Counted from the first letter of the stretch, positions 1 to 5,445 are shown. The stretch is DNA of 5,445 nucleotides from Actinobacteria bacterium ADurb.Bin346 (GCA_002068775.1 MWAX01000066.1:1-5445), one strand, 5' to 3'. Notes: a model not told the origin generated them from the sequence alone. Program-made: numbers and translations.

Positions 1-313
1 TCTCAGCAACAGTCTCCCCGTGCACGGAGACTATTCGCGCTCCTTTTTCTTTTGCATATTTTGCCATCTCCGTAATGCTTTTTGCAGGTACGTTTGTCAG
101 CTCAACTCCTGGTATTGCAATGATGTTCCAGTATTTTTCTATGAGCTTACATTCTCTTGTCAGGCTTGCTATAAGCTCGTCCATATTGCTATAGCTTGCA
201 TGATCTGTGAACCCGATACACCGATAACCTGCAGCAATTGCGCACCTTGCAAGCTCTATTGGGATGTTTGAACCGTCAGAAAGAAAAGTATGAGTATGAA
301 AATCATAAATCAT
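1..313 (-). CDS. PHP-domain metal-dependent phosphoesterase, N-terminal part (runs off window)
   Basis: The minus strand reads from ATG at 313 through 104 codons with no stop, so the gene is cut by the left edge. The protein opens MIYDFHTHTFLSDGSN, the first PHP metal-binding motif (H6, H8). GFTDHAS (D37, H38) is the second motif, PGVELTN (E71) follows, and VSVHGE (H98, E100) is the third. These residues hold the di- or trinuclear metal centre of the PHP family, which includes histidinol phosphatase (HisK type), the polymerase PHP domain and small phosphoesterases. The HTHTFLSDG start resembles stand-alone 'histidinol phosphatase-like' PHP hydrolases, but the substrate cannot be read from this fragment. 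GAAAGGG lies 5 bases upstream of the ATG and supports the start; a second ATG at 306 is out of frame. The gene is divergent from the DUF2085 gene. Family assignment is firm and exact function is open. Confidence 0.9.
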   Translation of the reverse strand, partial: MIYDFHTHTFLSDGSNIPIELARCAIAAGYRCIGFTDHASYSNMDELIASLTRECKLIEKYWNIIAIPGVELTNVPAKSITEMAKYAKEKGARIVSVHGETVAE

Positions 314-430
314 AAAAACCCTTTCAGTTTAAAAAATCTTTTATATTTTATAGATTATTAACAGTAATTTTATCAGTACAAAAAATAAAAAACTATTAAA
401 AAATCAAGCCGGAAACTATAATTCTGATTT
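314..430. promoter_or_regulatory. Divergent AT-rich intergenic region with a possible leaderless promoter
   Basis: This short region separates the PHP gene (minus) from the DUF2085 gene (plus) and should carry promoters for both. On the plus strand a perfect TATAAT lies at 417-422, only 8 bases before the ATG at 431. If used as a -10 box, the transcript would start at or next to the start codon and be leaderless. That fits the absence of any Shine-Dalgarno before 431. No good -35 is seen at the expected distance (394-399 reads TATTAA). In such AT-rich DNA a chance TATAAT is possible, so this is tentative. For the minus strand I see TATAAA-like boxes but no convincing pair. Confidence 0.35.
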
Positions 431-1126
431 ATGGATATCATGAATAACTGGCTGACAAGATTTGCTGAACTTATTGGTTCTTCTGTCTGCCATCAGCTTG
501 CCTACAGGAGCTTTTGGGCCGGCACTGTCAAGATCCCTGTGTGTGCAAGATGTGAGGGTATTTACGCCGGTTTTTTTATCTCTGCCATTTTTTTGTTTTG
601 TTTTTTCAGAAAAAAACAGGGAGAATTACCCCCTTTATATATAATTATTACTTTAGCTCTTTTCATATTATCAGCATTTGCCGAGTGGGGATTTTCTTTT
701 TTTTCGCTTTTTGAATCAACTAATATTTCCAGGTTTATTACCGGGTACCTGGCAGGAAGTGCTTCAATGACAATTGTCTTTCCCGTTTTCAATTATCAGT
801 ATTATTCAGATGCTGTTTCTGAAAGGGTATTTCCCAGGCTCTGGCAATTTGCTGTATTTATTTCGGTCAGCGCAGTTTTTATAACAATGGGCCTGGCTGG
901 CATCACTGTAATAAACAATGTCTACTATTATGTTACATTTATATCTATTTTATTCACATTTTATTTTACAAACCTTGTAATAGTATTACTTTTTCCGGTT
1001 TTTGCAAAAAAAGCTCACCGTCTTTTTTCCGGACGAATCATTTTGCCTTCATTGATTGCACTAATCCTTTCAGGCATTGAGCTTTATATTTCATATCTTA
1101 TTCACCAGTATGCCGCAGGTCTGTAA
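431..1126 (+). CDS. Polytopic membrane protein with DUF2085 signature
   Basis: A 231-residue integral membrane protein. Near the N-terminus it has CHQ (C20-H21-Q22), RSF, then IPVCARCEGIYAGFF (C38, C41). This C-H-Q ... P-x-C-x-R-C-x-G-I-Y pattern is the hallmark of DUF2085 membrane proteins, whose role is unknown; the three cysteines and the histidine look like a metal or redox site at the membrane face. Hydrophobic segments lie at about residues 44-60, 69-91, 102-121, 138-161, 164-191 and 203-226, giving five or six helices. To my knowledge typical DUF2085 proteins are shorter, with only the first helices, so the C-terminal half may be an extension. ATG at 440 (residue 4) is an alternative start; neither has a clear ribosome binding site. 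The gene appears monocistronic, since its plus-strand downstream region holds only remnants. Family call is firm; no function can be assigned. Confidence 0.85.
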   Translation: MDIMNNWLTRFAELIGSSVCHQLAYRSFWAGTVKIPVCARCEGIYAGFFISAIFLFCFFRKKQGELPPLYIIITLALFILSAFAEWGFSFFSLFESTNISRFITGYLAGSASMTIVFPVFNYQYYSDAVSERVFPRLWQFAVFISVSAVFITMGLAGITVINNVYYYVTFISILFTFYFTNLVIVLLFPVFAKKAHRLFSGRIILPSLIALILSGIELYISYLIHQYAAGL

Positions 1127-1147
1127 TTTCCGAAATTAAAAAAGTAT

Positions 1148-1173
1148 AAAGGTTGCCTGCAGCAGTTTTTTTT
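1148..1173 (+). terminator. Weak possible terminator after the DUF2085 gene
   Basis: A run of eight T at 1166-1173 follows a short GC-rich stretch (TTGCCTGCAGCAG). The only stem I can draw is TGC/GCA around CTGCA, three or four pairs, which is poor for an intrinsic terminator. Position (just after the DUF2085 stop) and the T-run are the main support. Confidence 0.25.
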
Positions 1174-1187
1174 AGCAATATTTTATA

Positions 1188-1322
1188 TTAAATTTCTCCT
1201 GTTAGTCTTTTCCTTATATAGTATTCCATAGAAAGTTCCAAGGTTTTTCTCAAATTATATTTAGGGGACCAACCAGGCGCACTTAATTTTTTTATATCCG
1301 GCTCAACATCGCTTTTTATAAA
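1188..1322 (-). pseudogene. C-terminal remnant of a nucleotide-sugar epimerase/dehydratase (extended SDR)
   Basis: The minus strand carries an in-frame tail ending at TAA (1190-1188). It includes DIKKLSAPGWSPKYNL and then RKTLELSMEYYIRKR. Extended short-chain dehydrogenases of the UDP-glucose/GlcA epimerase and dTDP-glucose dehydratase type end with the pattern D-x-x-K-(x)n-GW-x-P-K-Y-x-L-x-x-(G/T)L-x-x-(T/S)-x-x-(Y/W)Y, which this matches well. Nothing of the Rossmann domain, the YxxxK site or a start codon is present. The frame stays open back to 1472, but the translation beyond about 1322 no longer resembles the family. I read it as a decayed or truncated leftover of a sugar-nucleotide (cell-surface polysaccharide) gene. 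It is convergent with the DUF2085 gene. The match rests on about 40 residues, so the exact subfamily is unknown. Confidence 0.5.
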
Positions 1323-1568
1323 AAAGAAAACACAGGAAAGTCTTGCAGGAAGAGTAGCAGGTTTTTCCCTCGGATCACTTAACTTTAAAGCTGTTCCTGT
1401 TGAGGTAAAGTATAAAGAAAAATTTATGACTGGAGATTTAAAAACCTGGAAATATTTTCCGGAAAATTTAAACTAAAAAAAGCTCTTTGCTTGTGGAAAA
1501 ATATAAATGTGGAAAAAATTAAACTTGGTGAACTGGTAATTGATAAAAAACCAATATATTTTATTTAA
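1323..1568 (+). other. Unrecognised open-frame scraps, probably decayed coding DNA
   Basis: Two overlapping plus-strand frames look protein-like but have no convincing start. One, ending at TAA 1474-1476, reads SLAGRVAGFSLGSLNFKAVP and continues with VEVKYKEKF, then KTWKYFPENLN. The second is open from 1416 to 1568 and reads LKKALCLWKNINVEKIKLG, then LVIDKKPIYFI and a stop. A frameshift near 1440-1470 could join them. The K-A-V-P-V-E-V-K-Y-K-E segment loosely recalls the C-terminus of family 2 glycosyltransferases, which would suit the neighbouring sugar-epimerase remnant, but this is a guess and not a call. No ribosome binding site or ATG of useful length is present. The rest of the 1127-1660 gap holds the epimerase remnant and the promoter region described separately. 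Confidence 0.3.
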
Positions 1569-1595
1569 ATTTACAAAAACTCGCTTTTAATTGAA

Positions 1596-1624
1596 TTGAC
1601 ACTGATATTAAATAGTGTTAATTT
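1596..1624 (+). promoter_or_regulatory. Sigma-70-type promoter for the nifS-sufT-nadE operon
   Basis: A perfect -35 box TTGACA lies at 1596-1601. A 17-base spacer (1602-1618) leads to TAATTT at 1619-1624, preceded by TG at 1616-1617, the extended -10 arrangement (TGn before the hexamer). The predicted transcript would start near 1631, giving a leader of about 30 bases before the GTG at 1661. The -10 hexamer matches consensus only moderately (TA..-T), but the consensus -35, ideal spacing and extended -10 together make this the best promoter in the window. Confidence 0.6.
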
Positions 1625-1637
1625 CACTATTTAATAT
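1605..1637. promoter_or_regulatory. Perfect 13-bp inverted repeat, candidate operator over the promoter
   Basis: ATATTAAATAGTG (1605-1617) is repeated exactly inverted as CACTATTTAATAT (1625-1637) around a 7-base spacer TTAATTT (1618-1624). The dyad covers the promoter spacer, has the -10 hexamer in its centre and reaches the predicted transcription start. That placement suits a dimeric repressor blocking the operon. The GTG...CAC core with AT-rich flanks does not let me name the regulator. Candidates from context are an Rrf2/IscR-like Fe-S sensor or a NAD- or niacin-responsive repressor. A stem in RNA is also possible, but there is no T-run after it, so it is not a terminator. Confidence 0.65.
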
Positions 1638-1660
1638 TATTTAAAATATATATCAAATCT

Positions 1661-2884
1661 GTGATTAAAATGTATGAGAATTCCGGTTTCAGCAATAATA
1701 AAACTGAAAAAGTAAAGAAGGATTATATATATTTTGACCATGCTGCAACTACGCCTGTGCTTTCTGAAGTAGTTGCAAGAATAAATGAATGCTTTACAAA
1801 ATTTTATGGCAATGCTTCAGAGCCCCATCTTCCCGGCAGAAACGCCAGGGAAATTCTTGAAAATTCAAGAACATCAGTTGCTGAAATACTTGGCGCAGGC
1901 AGTTCAGAAATAACTTTTACAAGCGGTGGCACTGAAAGCAACAACCTTGCCCTTTTTGGTATTGCAGAAGCTTACTCAAAAAAGGGAAATCATATTATTA
2001 CATCAGAGATAGAGCATCCTGCAGTCCTCATGCCCTTAAAAGCGCTTTCAAAAAGAGGCTTTAAGATAACTTATCTGCCTGTTGACTGCAACGGCCAGGT
2101 GGACCCTGACGATGTTAAAAAAGCCCTGAGAGCCGGCACTATACTTGTATCTGTTATGCATGCAAACAATATTGTCGGCACTGTCCAGCCTATTTCTGAA
2201 ATAGGAAAAATCCTTAAAGAAAAAGGGGTTATTTTCCATACTGATGCTGTCCAGACTTTTTGTAATATCTGGACAGATGTAAATGATCTTGGTGTTGACC
2301 TGTTGTCAATTTCAGGGCACAAGATCTATGGTCCTAAAGGTGTGGGTGCTCTTTATGTCAGAAAAGGAACAAGATTTGTGCCTTATATTTACGGAGGGGG
2401 TCAGGAGAAAGGCAGACGATCAGGGACTGAAAACATTCCTGGAATAGCAGGTCTTGCCAAAGCAGCTGAAATCGGGTTTGCTACTCTTGAAGAAAAAATA
2501 AAAAGACTGTCAGAGATGCGGGATTATTTAAAAAACAGAATACTTGAAAGTATCCCCGGGGTAAGGTTAAATGGTCATCCTACAGAAAGACTTCCGGGAA
2601 ATTGCAATTTCTCTTTTAAATTTATCGAAGGTGAAGCAATGGTATTGAGGCTGGATATGGCAGGTATTGCAGCTTCCAGCGGTTCTGCATGCTCTTCTTC
2701 TTCTATGAAACCGGCGCACACCCTCAAAGCAATGGGGCTTTCGAATGAAGAAGCTTTTGGCTCTCTCAGGATAACTCTCGGATTTGAAAATTCATATGAG
2801 GAGCTTGATTATTTTATAGACGAACTGCAGACAATAATCAGGGACCTTAGAGATATTTCACCACTTTATAAAAACACAGTATAA
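1661..2884 (+). CDS. nifS: Cysteine desulfurase, group I (NifS/IscS type)
   Basis: A PLP enzyme that removes sulfur from L-cysteine as an enzyme persulfide, giving alanine, and feeds Fe-S cluster assembly in the cytoplasm. The 407-residue protein matches the family end to end: YIYFDHAATTP (22-32), TSGGTESNN (87-95), SEIEHPAV with H119 over the PLP ring, MHANN (N170), HTDAVQ with D195 and Q198, SGHKIYGPKG with the PLP lysine K221, and RSGTENIPGIAG. The catalytic cysteine is C344 in SGSACSSSSMKP, the group I form, followed by SLRITLG (R370). About 20 residues before YIYFDHAATT are not conserved. The start is GTG 1661 or ATG 1670; neither has a Shine-Dalgarno, and no in-frame start lies closer to the core. 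It heads an operon with sufT-like and nadE genes. No IscU/NifU partner is adjacent. NifS versus IscS cannot be separated by sequence alone; the nad context favours the NifS name. Confidence 0.95.
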   Translation: MIKMYENSGFSNNKTEKVKKDYIYFDHAATTPVLSEVVARINECFTKFYGNASEPHLPGRNAREILENSRTSVAEILGAGSSEITFTSGGTESNNLALFGIAEAYSKKGNHIITSEIEHPAVLMPLKALSKRGFKITYLPVDCNGQVDPDDVKKALRAGTILVSVMHANNIVGTVQPISEIGKILKEKGVIFHTDAVQTFCNIWTDVNDLGVDLLSISGHKIYGPKGVGALYVRKGTRFVPYIYGGGQEKGRRSGTENIPGIAGLAKAAEIGFATLEEKIKRLSEMRDYLKNRILESIPGVRLNGHPTERLPGNCNFSFKFIEGEAMVLRLDMAGIAASSGSACSSSSMKPAHTLKAMGLSNEEAFGSLRITLGFENSYEELDYFIDELQTIIRDLRDISPLYKNTV

Positions 2885-2890
2885 TTTTAT

Positions 2891-2895
2891 GGAGG
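2891..2895 (+). promoter_or_regulatory. Strong Shine-Dalgarno of the SufT-like gene
   Basis: GGAGG sits 4 bases before the ATG at 2900, within the 15-base gap after the nifS stop. It fixes the start of the second gene and shows the organism uses a standard anti-Shine-Dalgarno, in contrast to the missing sites before 431 and 1661. Confidence 0.8.
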
Positions 2896-2899
2896 TCTT

Positions 2900-3211
2900 A
2901 TGCAAATTACAAAAGAAGATGTATTGTCTGCCCTTTCAGAAGTCTATGACCCTGAAATACCAGTGAGCATTGTGGATATGGGGCTCATTTACAAGATTGA
3001 TGTGGATCCTGATAATAATGTAGATGTGGATATGACAATGACTACAAAGGGTTGTCCTATGCATTCAATGATAACTTATCAGGCGCAAAAGAGGATAGAA
3101 AAAATGGATGGTGTTGGAAAGGTCAAAGTTAACCTGGTATGGGATCCGCCGTGGTCTCCGGATATGATATCCCAAAAAATAAAGGACCGTCTGCTTAAGG
3201 ACGAAGAATAA
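2900..3211 (+). CDS. sufT: MIP18/SufT/PaaD-like (DUF59) Fe-S cluster assembly protein
   Basis: A 103-residue single-domain protein of the family that includes bacterial SufT, PaaD and eukaryotic MIP18, factors that help mature Fe-S proteins. Visible hallmarks are YDPEIPVSIVDMGLIY (16-31), the conserved T-x-x-GCP with C52 (TTKGCPMHS, 49-56), and VWDPPWSPDMIS (80-91). Length is normal for a stand-alone family member with no extension. It starts 15 bases after the cysteine desulfurase stop and ends 1 base before nadE, so the three are surely co-transcribed. The W-D-P-P-W-S/T-P-D ending is typical of the general SufT branch, and no phenylacetate-degradation (paa) genes are present to support PaaD. 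The gene symbol is by family and operon context; the family is certain. Confidence 0.9.
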   Translation: MQITKEDVLSALSEVYDPEIPVSIVDMGLIYKIDVDPDNNVDVDMTMTTKGCPMHSMITYQAQKRIEKMDGVGKVKVNLVWDPPWSPDMISQKIKDRLLKDEE

Positions 3212-3212
3212 A

Positions 3213-5060
3213 ATGGATGAAAAAACAGGCACAGTAAGGGTTTACTGTGCACAGTTTAATCCTGTTGTAGGCGATATAAAAGGTAATTTCGAAAAAATGG
3301 TCAACCATATAATAAGCGCTGCAGAGATGGGTTCTGATATTGTTGCTTTCCCTGAACTTGCCCTTACCGGATATCCGCCGGAAGATCTGCTTCTAAAGCC
3401 CGCATTTATTGAAGAAAATATTGCTTATCTTGCTAAAATAAAAGAATTTTCTGCAGATATTACAGTAATAGCCGGTTTTGTAAACAGGGCTTCTGGAATT
3501 TATAATTCTGCTGCAGTGATTTCAAATAAAAAAATTGCTGCTGTTTACAATAAACAATATCTGCCCGATTATTCTGTATTTGATGAAGAGCGCTATTTCT
3601 GTAAAGGCACTGAAAACTTTGTCTTTAAAATGGGAAATATTTCTTTTGGAGTCAATATTTGTGAAGATATTTTTTATTCCCCGGAACCTGTTAGGGCGCA
3701 GGCTATTGCTGGCGGGGCGGAGCTTATAATAAATCTTTCCGCTTCACCCTACTATGAAGGCAAAATCCATGAAAGTGAAAAAATTCTTTTTACAAGAGCT
3801 GTGGAAAACAGGGTGAATATATTATATGTAAACCTCGTGGGCGGACAGGATGAGCTTGTTTTTGACGGCAATTCAATGCTTATTGATGAAAAAGGCGAAA
3901 TCCTCTGCAGGGCAAAACCTTTTAAAGAAGACTTTTTCATTTATGACATACCATCAGAAAGTGTCAATTCTGCAAGGCTTCAGGATGCAAAATACATAAA
4001 TCAGCAAAATGAACTCCGCCCAGAAAGGTACTCAGTCAAATTAATTGAAATAAGCCCGGTTAAAAAACATGTTGGCGTACACAAGAGGGCAGAAATTGTC
4101 AAAAAACCAGGGCAAAGCGCAGAAGGCGCAGCAGATACACAAAATAAAAATTCAGTGTGTGGCAGCAAAGCACCCATTGCAAACACGGATAATTATAAAA
4201 AACTTATCTCCTGTGCTGAGGAAGAAATATTTGAAGCTCTTGTGCTGGGCACAAGGGATTATGCAAAGAAGAATGGTTTTTCCAGAGTTGTGCTTGGCTT
4301 AAGCGGTGGCCTGGACTCAGCTCTTGTTGCAGTTATTGCTTCTTTTGCTGTTGGCAGCCGGAATGTTACAGGCGTAATAATGCCTTCAATTTATTCTTCT
4401 AAAGGCAGCATTGACGATTCTCTTGCGCTTTCTGAAAAAACAGGAATTGGCACTATTATAATTCCAATCAGCAGCCTGTACTCCGAATATCTTGAGAGCC
4501 TGAAAGATAATTTAAAAACCAGCGGCATTAATATCACAAAAGAGAACCTCCAAGCCAGGATAAGGGGTAATATATTAATGAGCCTTTCAAATGAGCATGG
4601 GTGGCTTGTTCTTACTACAGGAAACAAAAGCGAGATTAGCGTTGGGTATTGCACATTATACGGTGACATGGCCGGGGGGTTTTCACCCATTAAAGATATT
4701 TATAAGACTTTTATCTACAGGATATGCAATTTCCTGAACAAAAAATACGCCAATATCATACCTGATGAAATAATCATCAAAGCTCCTTCTGCAGAGCTGA
4801 AACCAGGACAGACAGACCAGGACAGGCTTCCTCCTTATGAGGTGCTTGATAAAATACTGAAAGCATATATCGAGGATGAAAAAGACTACAGAGAGATAGT
4901 GAGATCCGGCTTGCCGGAGAATATTATAAAAAATATTATAAACATGGTTGATTTCAATGAATACAAGATAAGGCAGGTCGCACCTGGAATTAAGATCACC
5001 CCAAGGGCTTTTAGCAGAGATCGCAGATATCCCATAACCAATAAGTTCCGCCTGCTTTAG
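3213..5060 (+). CDS. nadE: Glutamine-dependent NAD+ synthetase
   Basis: Catalyses the last step of NAD+ synthesis, ATP-dependent amidation of nicotinic acid adenine dinucleotide, using ammonia released from glutamine. The 615-residue protein has two domains. The N-terminal nitrilase-type glutaminase (about 7-275) shows the Glu-Lys-Cys triad: E48 in FPELALTGYPPEDLL, K114 in YNKQYLPDY and C150 in GVNICEDI. The C-terminal synthetase (about 330-615) shows the ATP P-loop SGGLDSA (364-370), TTGNKSE (468-474), GYCTLYGDMAGGF (478-490), and the near-invariant tail QVAPGIKITPRAFSRDRRYP. All catalytic residues are present, so it should be active. It begins 1 base after the sufT stop; AAGGA at 3197-3201 is a plausible but distant Shine-Dalgarno (11 bases). 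Unusual is a hydrophilic, lysine/alanine-rich linker of about 45 residues (282-328) between the domains. It is the last gene of the operon. Confidence 0.96.
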   Translation: MDEKTGTVRVYCAQFNPVVGDIKGNFEKMVNHIISAAEMGSDIVAFPELALTGYPPEDLLLKPAFIEENIAYLAKIKEFSADITVIAGFVNRASGIYNSAAVISNKKIAAVYNKQYLPDYSVFDEERYFCKGTENFVFKMGNISFGVNICEDIFYSPEPVRAQAIAGGAELIINLSASPYYEGKIHESEKILFTRAVENRVNILYVNLVGGQDELVFDGNSMLIDEKGEILCRAKPFKEDFFIYDIPSESVNSARLQDAKYINQQNELRPERYSVKLIEISPVKKHVGVHKRAEIVKKPGQSAEGAADTQNKNSVCGSKAPIANTDNYKKLISCAEEEIFEALVLGTRDYAKKNGFSRVVLGLSGGLDSALVAVIASFAVGSRNVTGVIMPSIYSSKGSIDDSLALSEKTGIGTIIIPISSLYSEYLESLKDNLKTSGINITKENLQARIRGNILMSLSNEHGWLVLTTGNKSEISVGYCTLYGDMAGGFSPIKDIYKTFIYRICNFLNKKYANIIPDEIIIKAPSAELKPGQTDQDRLPPYEVLDKILKAYIEDEKDYREIVRSGLPENIIKNIINMVDFNEYKIRQVAPGIKITPRAFSRDRRYPITNKFRLL

Positions 5061-5101
5061 CTTCCGCATTCTGCCGGTGCAGCTTTTAAATTTTAATGGT
5101 G
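5061..5101. other. Short convergent gap, no clear terminator
   Basis: Forty-one bases separate the nadE stop from the stop of the minus-strand small gene. CTGC/GCAG (around CGGT, near 5070-5082) forms a 4-bp stem followed by TTTTAAATTTT, and TAGCTT/AAGCTA can pair over a long loop across the gap. Either could be a weak bidirectional terminator; neither is convincing. Confidence 0.25.
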
Positions 5102-5266
5102 CTAAGCTATTTTATATATCAAGAAAATTATATACCCCGCAAGCCCTGCACATAAAACAGCAAAAATGGGTATTTCTGCAAAGTTTAGTGGGCCGTATCT
5201 TGAAGCTTTCAATCCAAAAAATCCTATTACTGCAACCAGCACAAGTAGAATTATTGTATATACCAA
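5102..5266 (-). CDS. Small two-helix membrane protein, TTG start
   Basis: The minus strand encodes 54 residues from TTG at 5266 to TAG (5104-5102). The protein begins with a hydrophobic helix (YTIILLVLVAVIGFFGL, about 3-19), has a short polar loop ASRYGPLNFAE, then a second helix (IPIFAVLCAGLAGYIIFLIY, about 32-51) and ends KIA. Two well-spaced helices and a loop are unlikely to arise by chance in the shadow of nothing. The start is fixed by AGGAG 6 bases upstream and an in-frame TAA a few codons before it; no ATG or GTG fits better. It is convergent with nadE. I do not recognise the family. It could be the last gene of a minus-strand operon beginning outside the window, or a stand-alone gene. 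The coding call rests on composition and the ribosome binding site only. Confidence 0.65.
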   Translation of the reverse strand: MVYTIILLVLVAVIGFFGLKASRYGPLNFAEIPIFAVLCAGLAGYIIFLIYKIA

Positions 5267-5272
5267 TGACCG

Positions 5273-5277
5273 CTCCT
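5273..5277 (-). promoter_or_regulatory. Shine-Dalgarno that decides the TTG start
   Basis: AGGAG on the minus strand, 6 bases before TTG 5266. It is the only good ribosome binding site near this open frame and selects TTG as the start. Confidence 0.6.
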
Positions 5278-5308
5278 GCTTTTAATTTTTAATAAAACCT
5301 GCTTTTAA
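5275..5308. repeat. Pair of 11-bp direct repeats, 23 bp apart
   Basis: CCTGCTTTTAA occurs at 5275-5285 and again at 5298-5308. On the minus strand this is TTAAAAGCAGG, just upstream of and overlapping the ribosome binding site of the small membrane protein. The period of about two helical turns would suit a tandem protein-binding site, though a chance local duplication is equally possible. Confidence 0.4.
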
Positions 5309-5445
5309 AATTCCTGCCGTTCAAAATCAGTTTACTTTAGATTATTCGGTTGTATAATTTATAAAAATCTTAATTATTATAAATAAAATAATTAAAATAT
5401 AAATATAATAATTGCTGATTATGAGAAATATGCTTTTTTGTCACA

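Noticed and set aside
20..271. Plus-strand open frame of 83 codons
   Set aside because: It lies antisense to the PHP-domain gene, whose metal motifs are clear, and its translation is rich in Cys/His without family features.
1124..1138. Palindrome TAATTTC-C-GAAATTA at the DUF2085 stop
   Set aside because: Short, AT-only and followed by A rather than T, so it is not a terminator; likely chance in AT-rich DNA.
4683..5069. Minus-strand open frame of 128 codons
   Set aside because: It is the shadow of the conserved C-terminal half of nadE, and its translation has no recognisable domain.
5077..5292. Plus-strand open frame of 71 codons after nadE
   Set aside because: The opposite strand encodes the two-helix membrane protein with a ribosome binding site. 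The plus frame has no Shine-Dalgarno and an incoherent composition.
5353..5358. TATAAT with TTTACT 16 bases upstream, plus strand
   Set aside because: The surrounding DNA is so AT-rich that such boxes are expected by chance, and no gene start with support follows before the window ends.
5421..5445. ATG at 5421 opening a frame to the window edge
   Set aside because: Only eight codons are visible and no ribosome binding site precedes it.
1..5445. CRISPR arrays, tRNA or rRNA genes, insertion sequences
   Set aside because: No regularly spaced repeats, cloverleaf-like or rRNA-like stretches, transposase motifs or terminal inverted repeats were seen.

Overview
The window looks like a chromosomal stretch from a low-GC, probably uncultivated bacterium. 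Coding sequence is AT-rich, with frequent AGA/AGG arginine and ATA isoleucine codons. A GGAGG ribosome binding site and a two-domain glutamine-dependent NadE favour Bacteria over Archaea. I cannot fix the phylum from this sequence.

Layout. At the left edge, on the minus strand, is the N-terminal part of a PHP-domain metallohydrolase (start at 313, running off the window). It is divergent from a plus-strand gene (431-1126) for a polytopic membrane protein with the DUF2085 signature. Next comes a 534-base stretch (1127-1660) without an intact gene. It holds the C-terminal tail of what looks like a nucleotide-sugar epimerase/dehydratase on the minus strand, unrecognised open-frame scraps on the plus strand, and then a promoter whose -10 region sits in the spacer of a perfect 13-bp inverted repeat.

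That promoter faces a tight three-gene operon (1661-5060): a group I cysteine desulfurase (NifS/IscS type), a small MIP18/SufT/PaaD-like (DUF59) Fe-S assembly protein, and glutamine-dependent NAD+ synthetase. Gaps are 15 bases and 1 base. No scaffold gene (iscU/nifU/sufU) lies between them. The first two genes mobilise sulfur and help mature Fe-S proteins; the third finishes NAD+ synthesis. De novo NAD synthesis in bacteria uses a 4Fe-4S enzyme (quinolinate synthase NadA), and NifS-type desulfurases are known to sit with nad genes, so the operon plausibly joins Fe-S supply to NAD production.

Downstream and convergent on the minus strand is a 54-residue, two-helix membrane protein (5102-5266) that starts at TTG behind a good Shine-Dalgarno. 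The last 180 bases are AT-rich with no supportable gene.

The most notable points are the palindromic operator candidate, the NifS-SufT-NadE linkage, a long low-complexity linker between the two NadE domains, the decayed polysaccharide-type remnants at 1188-1568, and the small TTG-start membrane protein.
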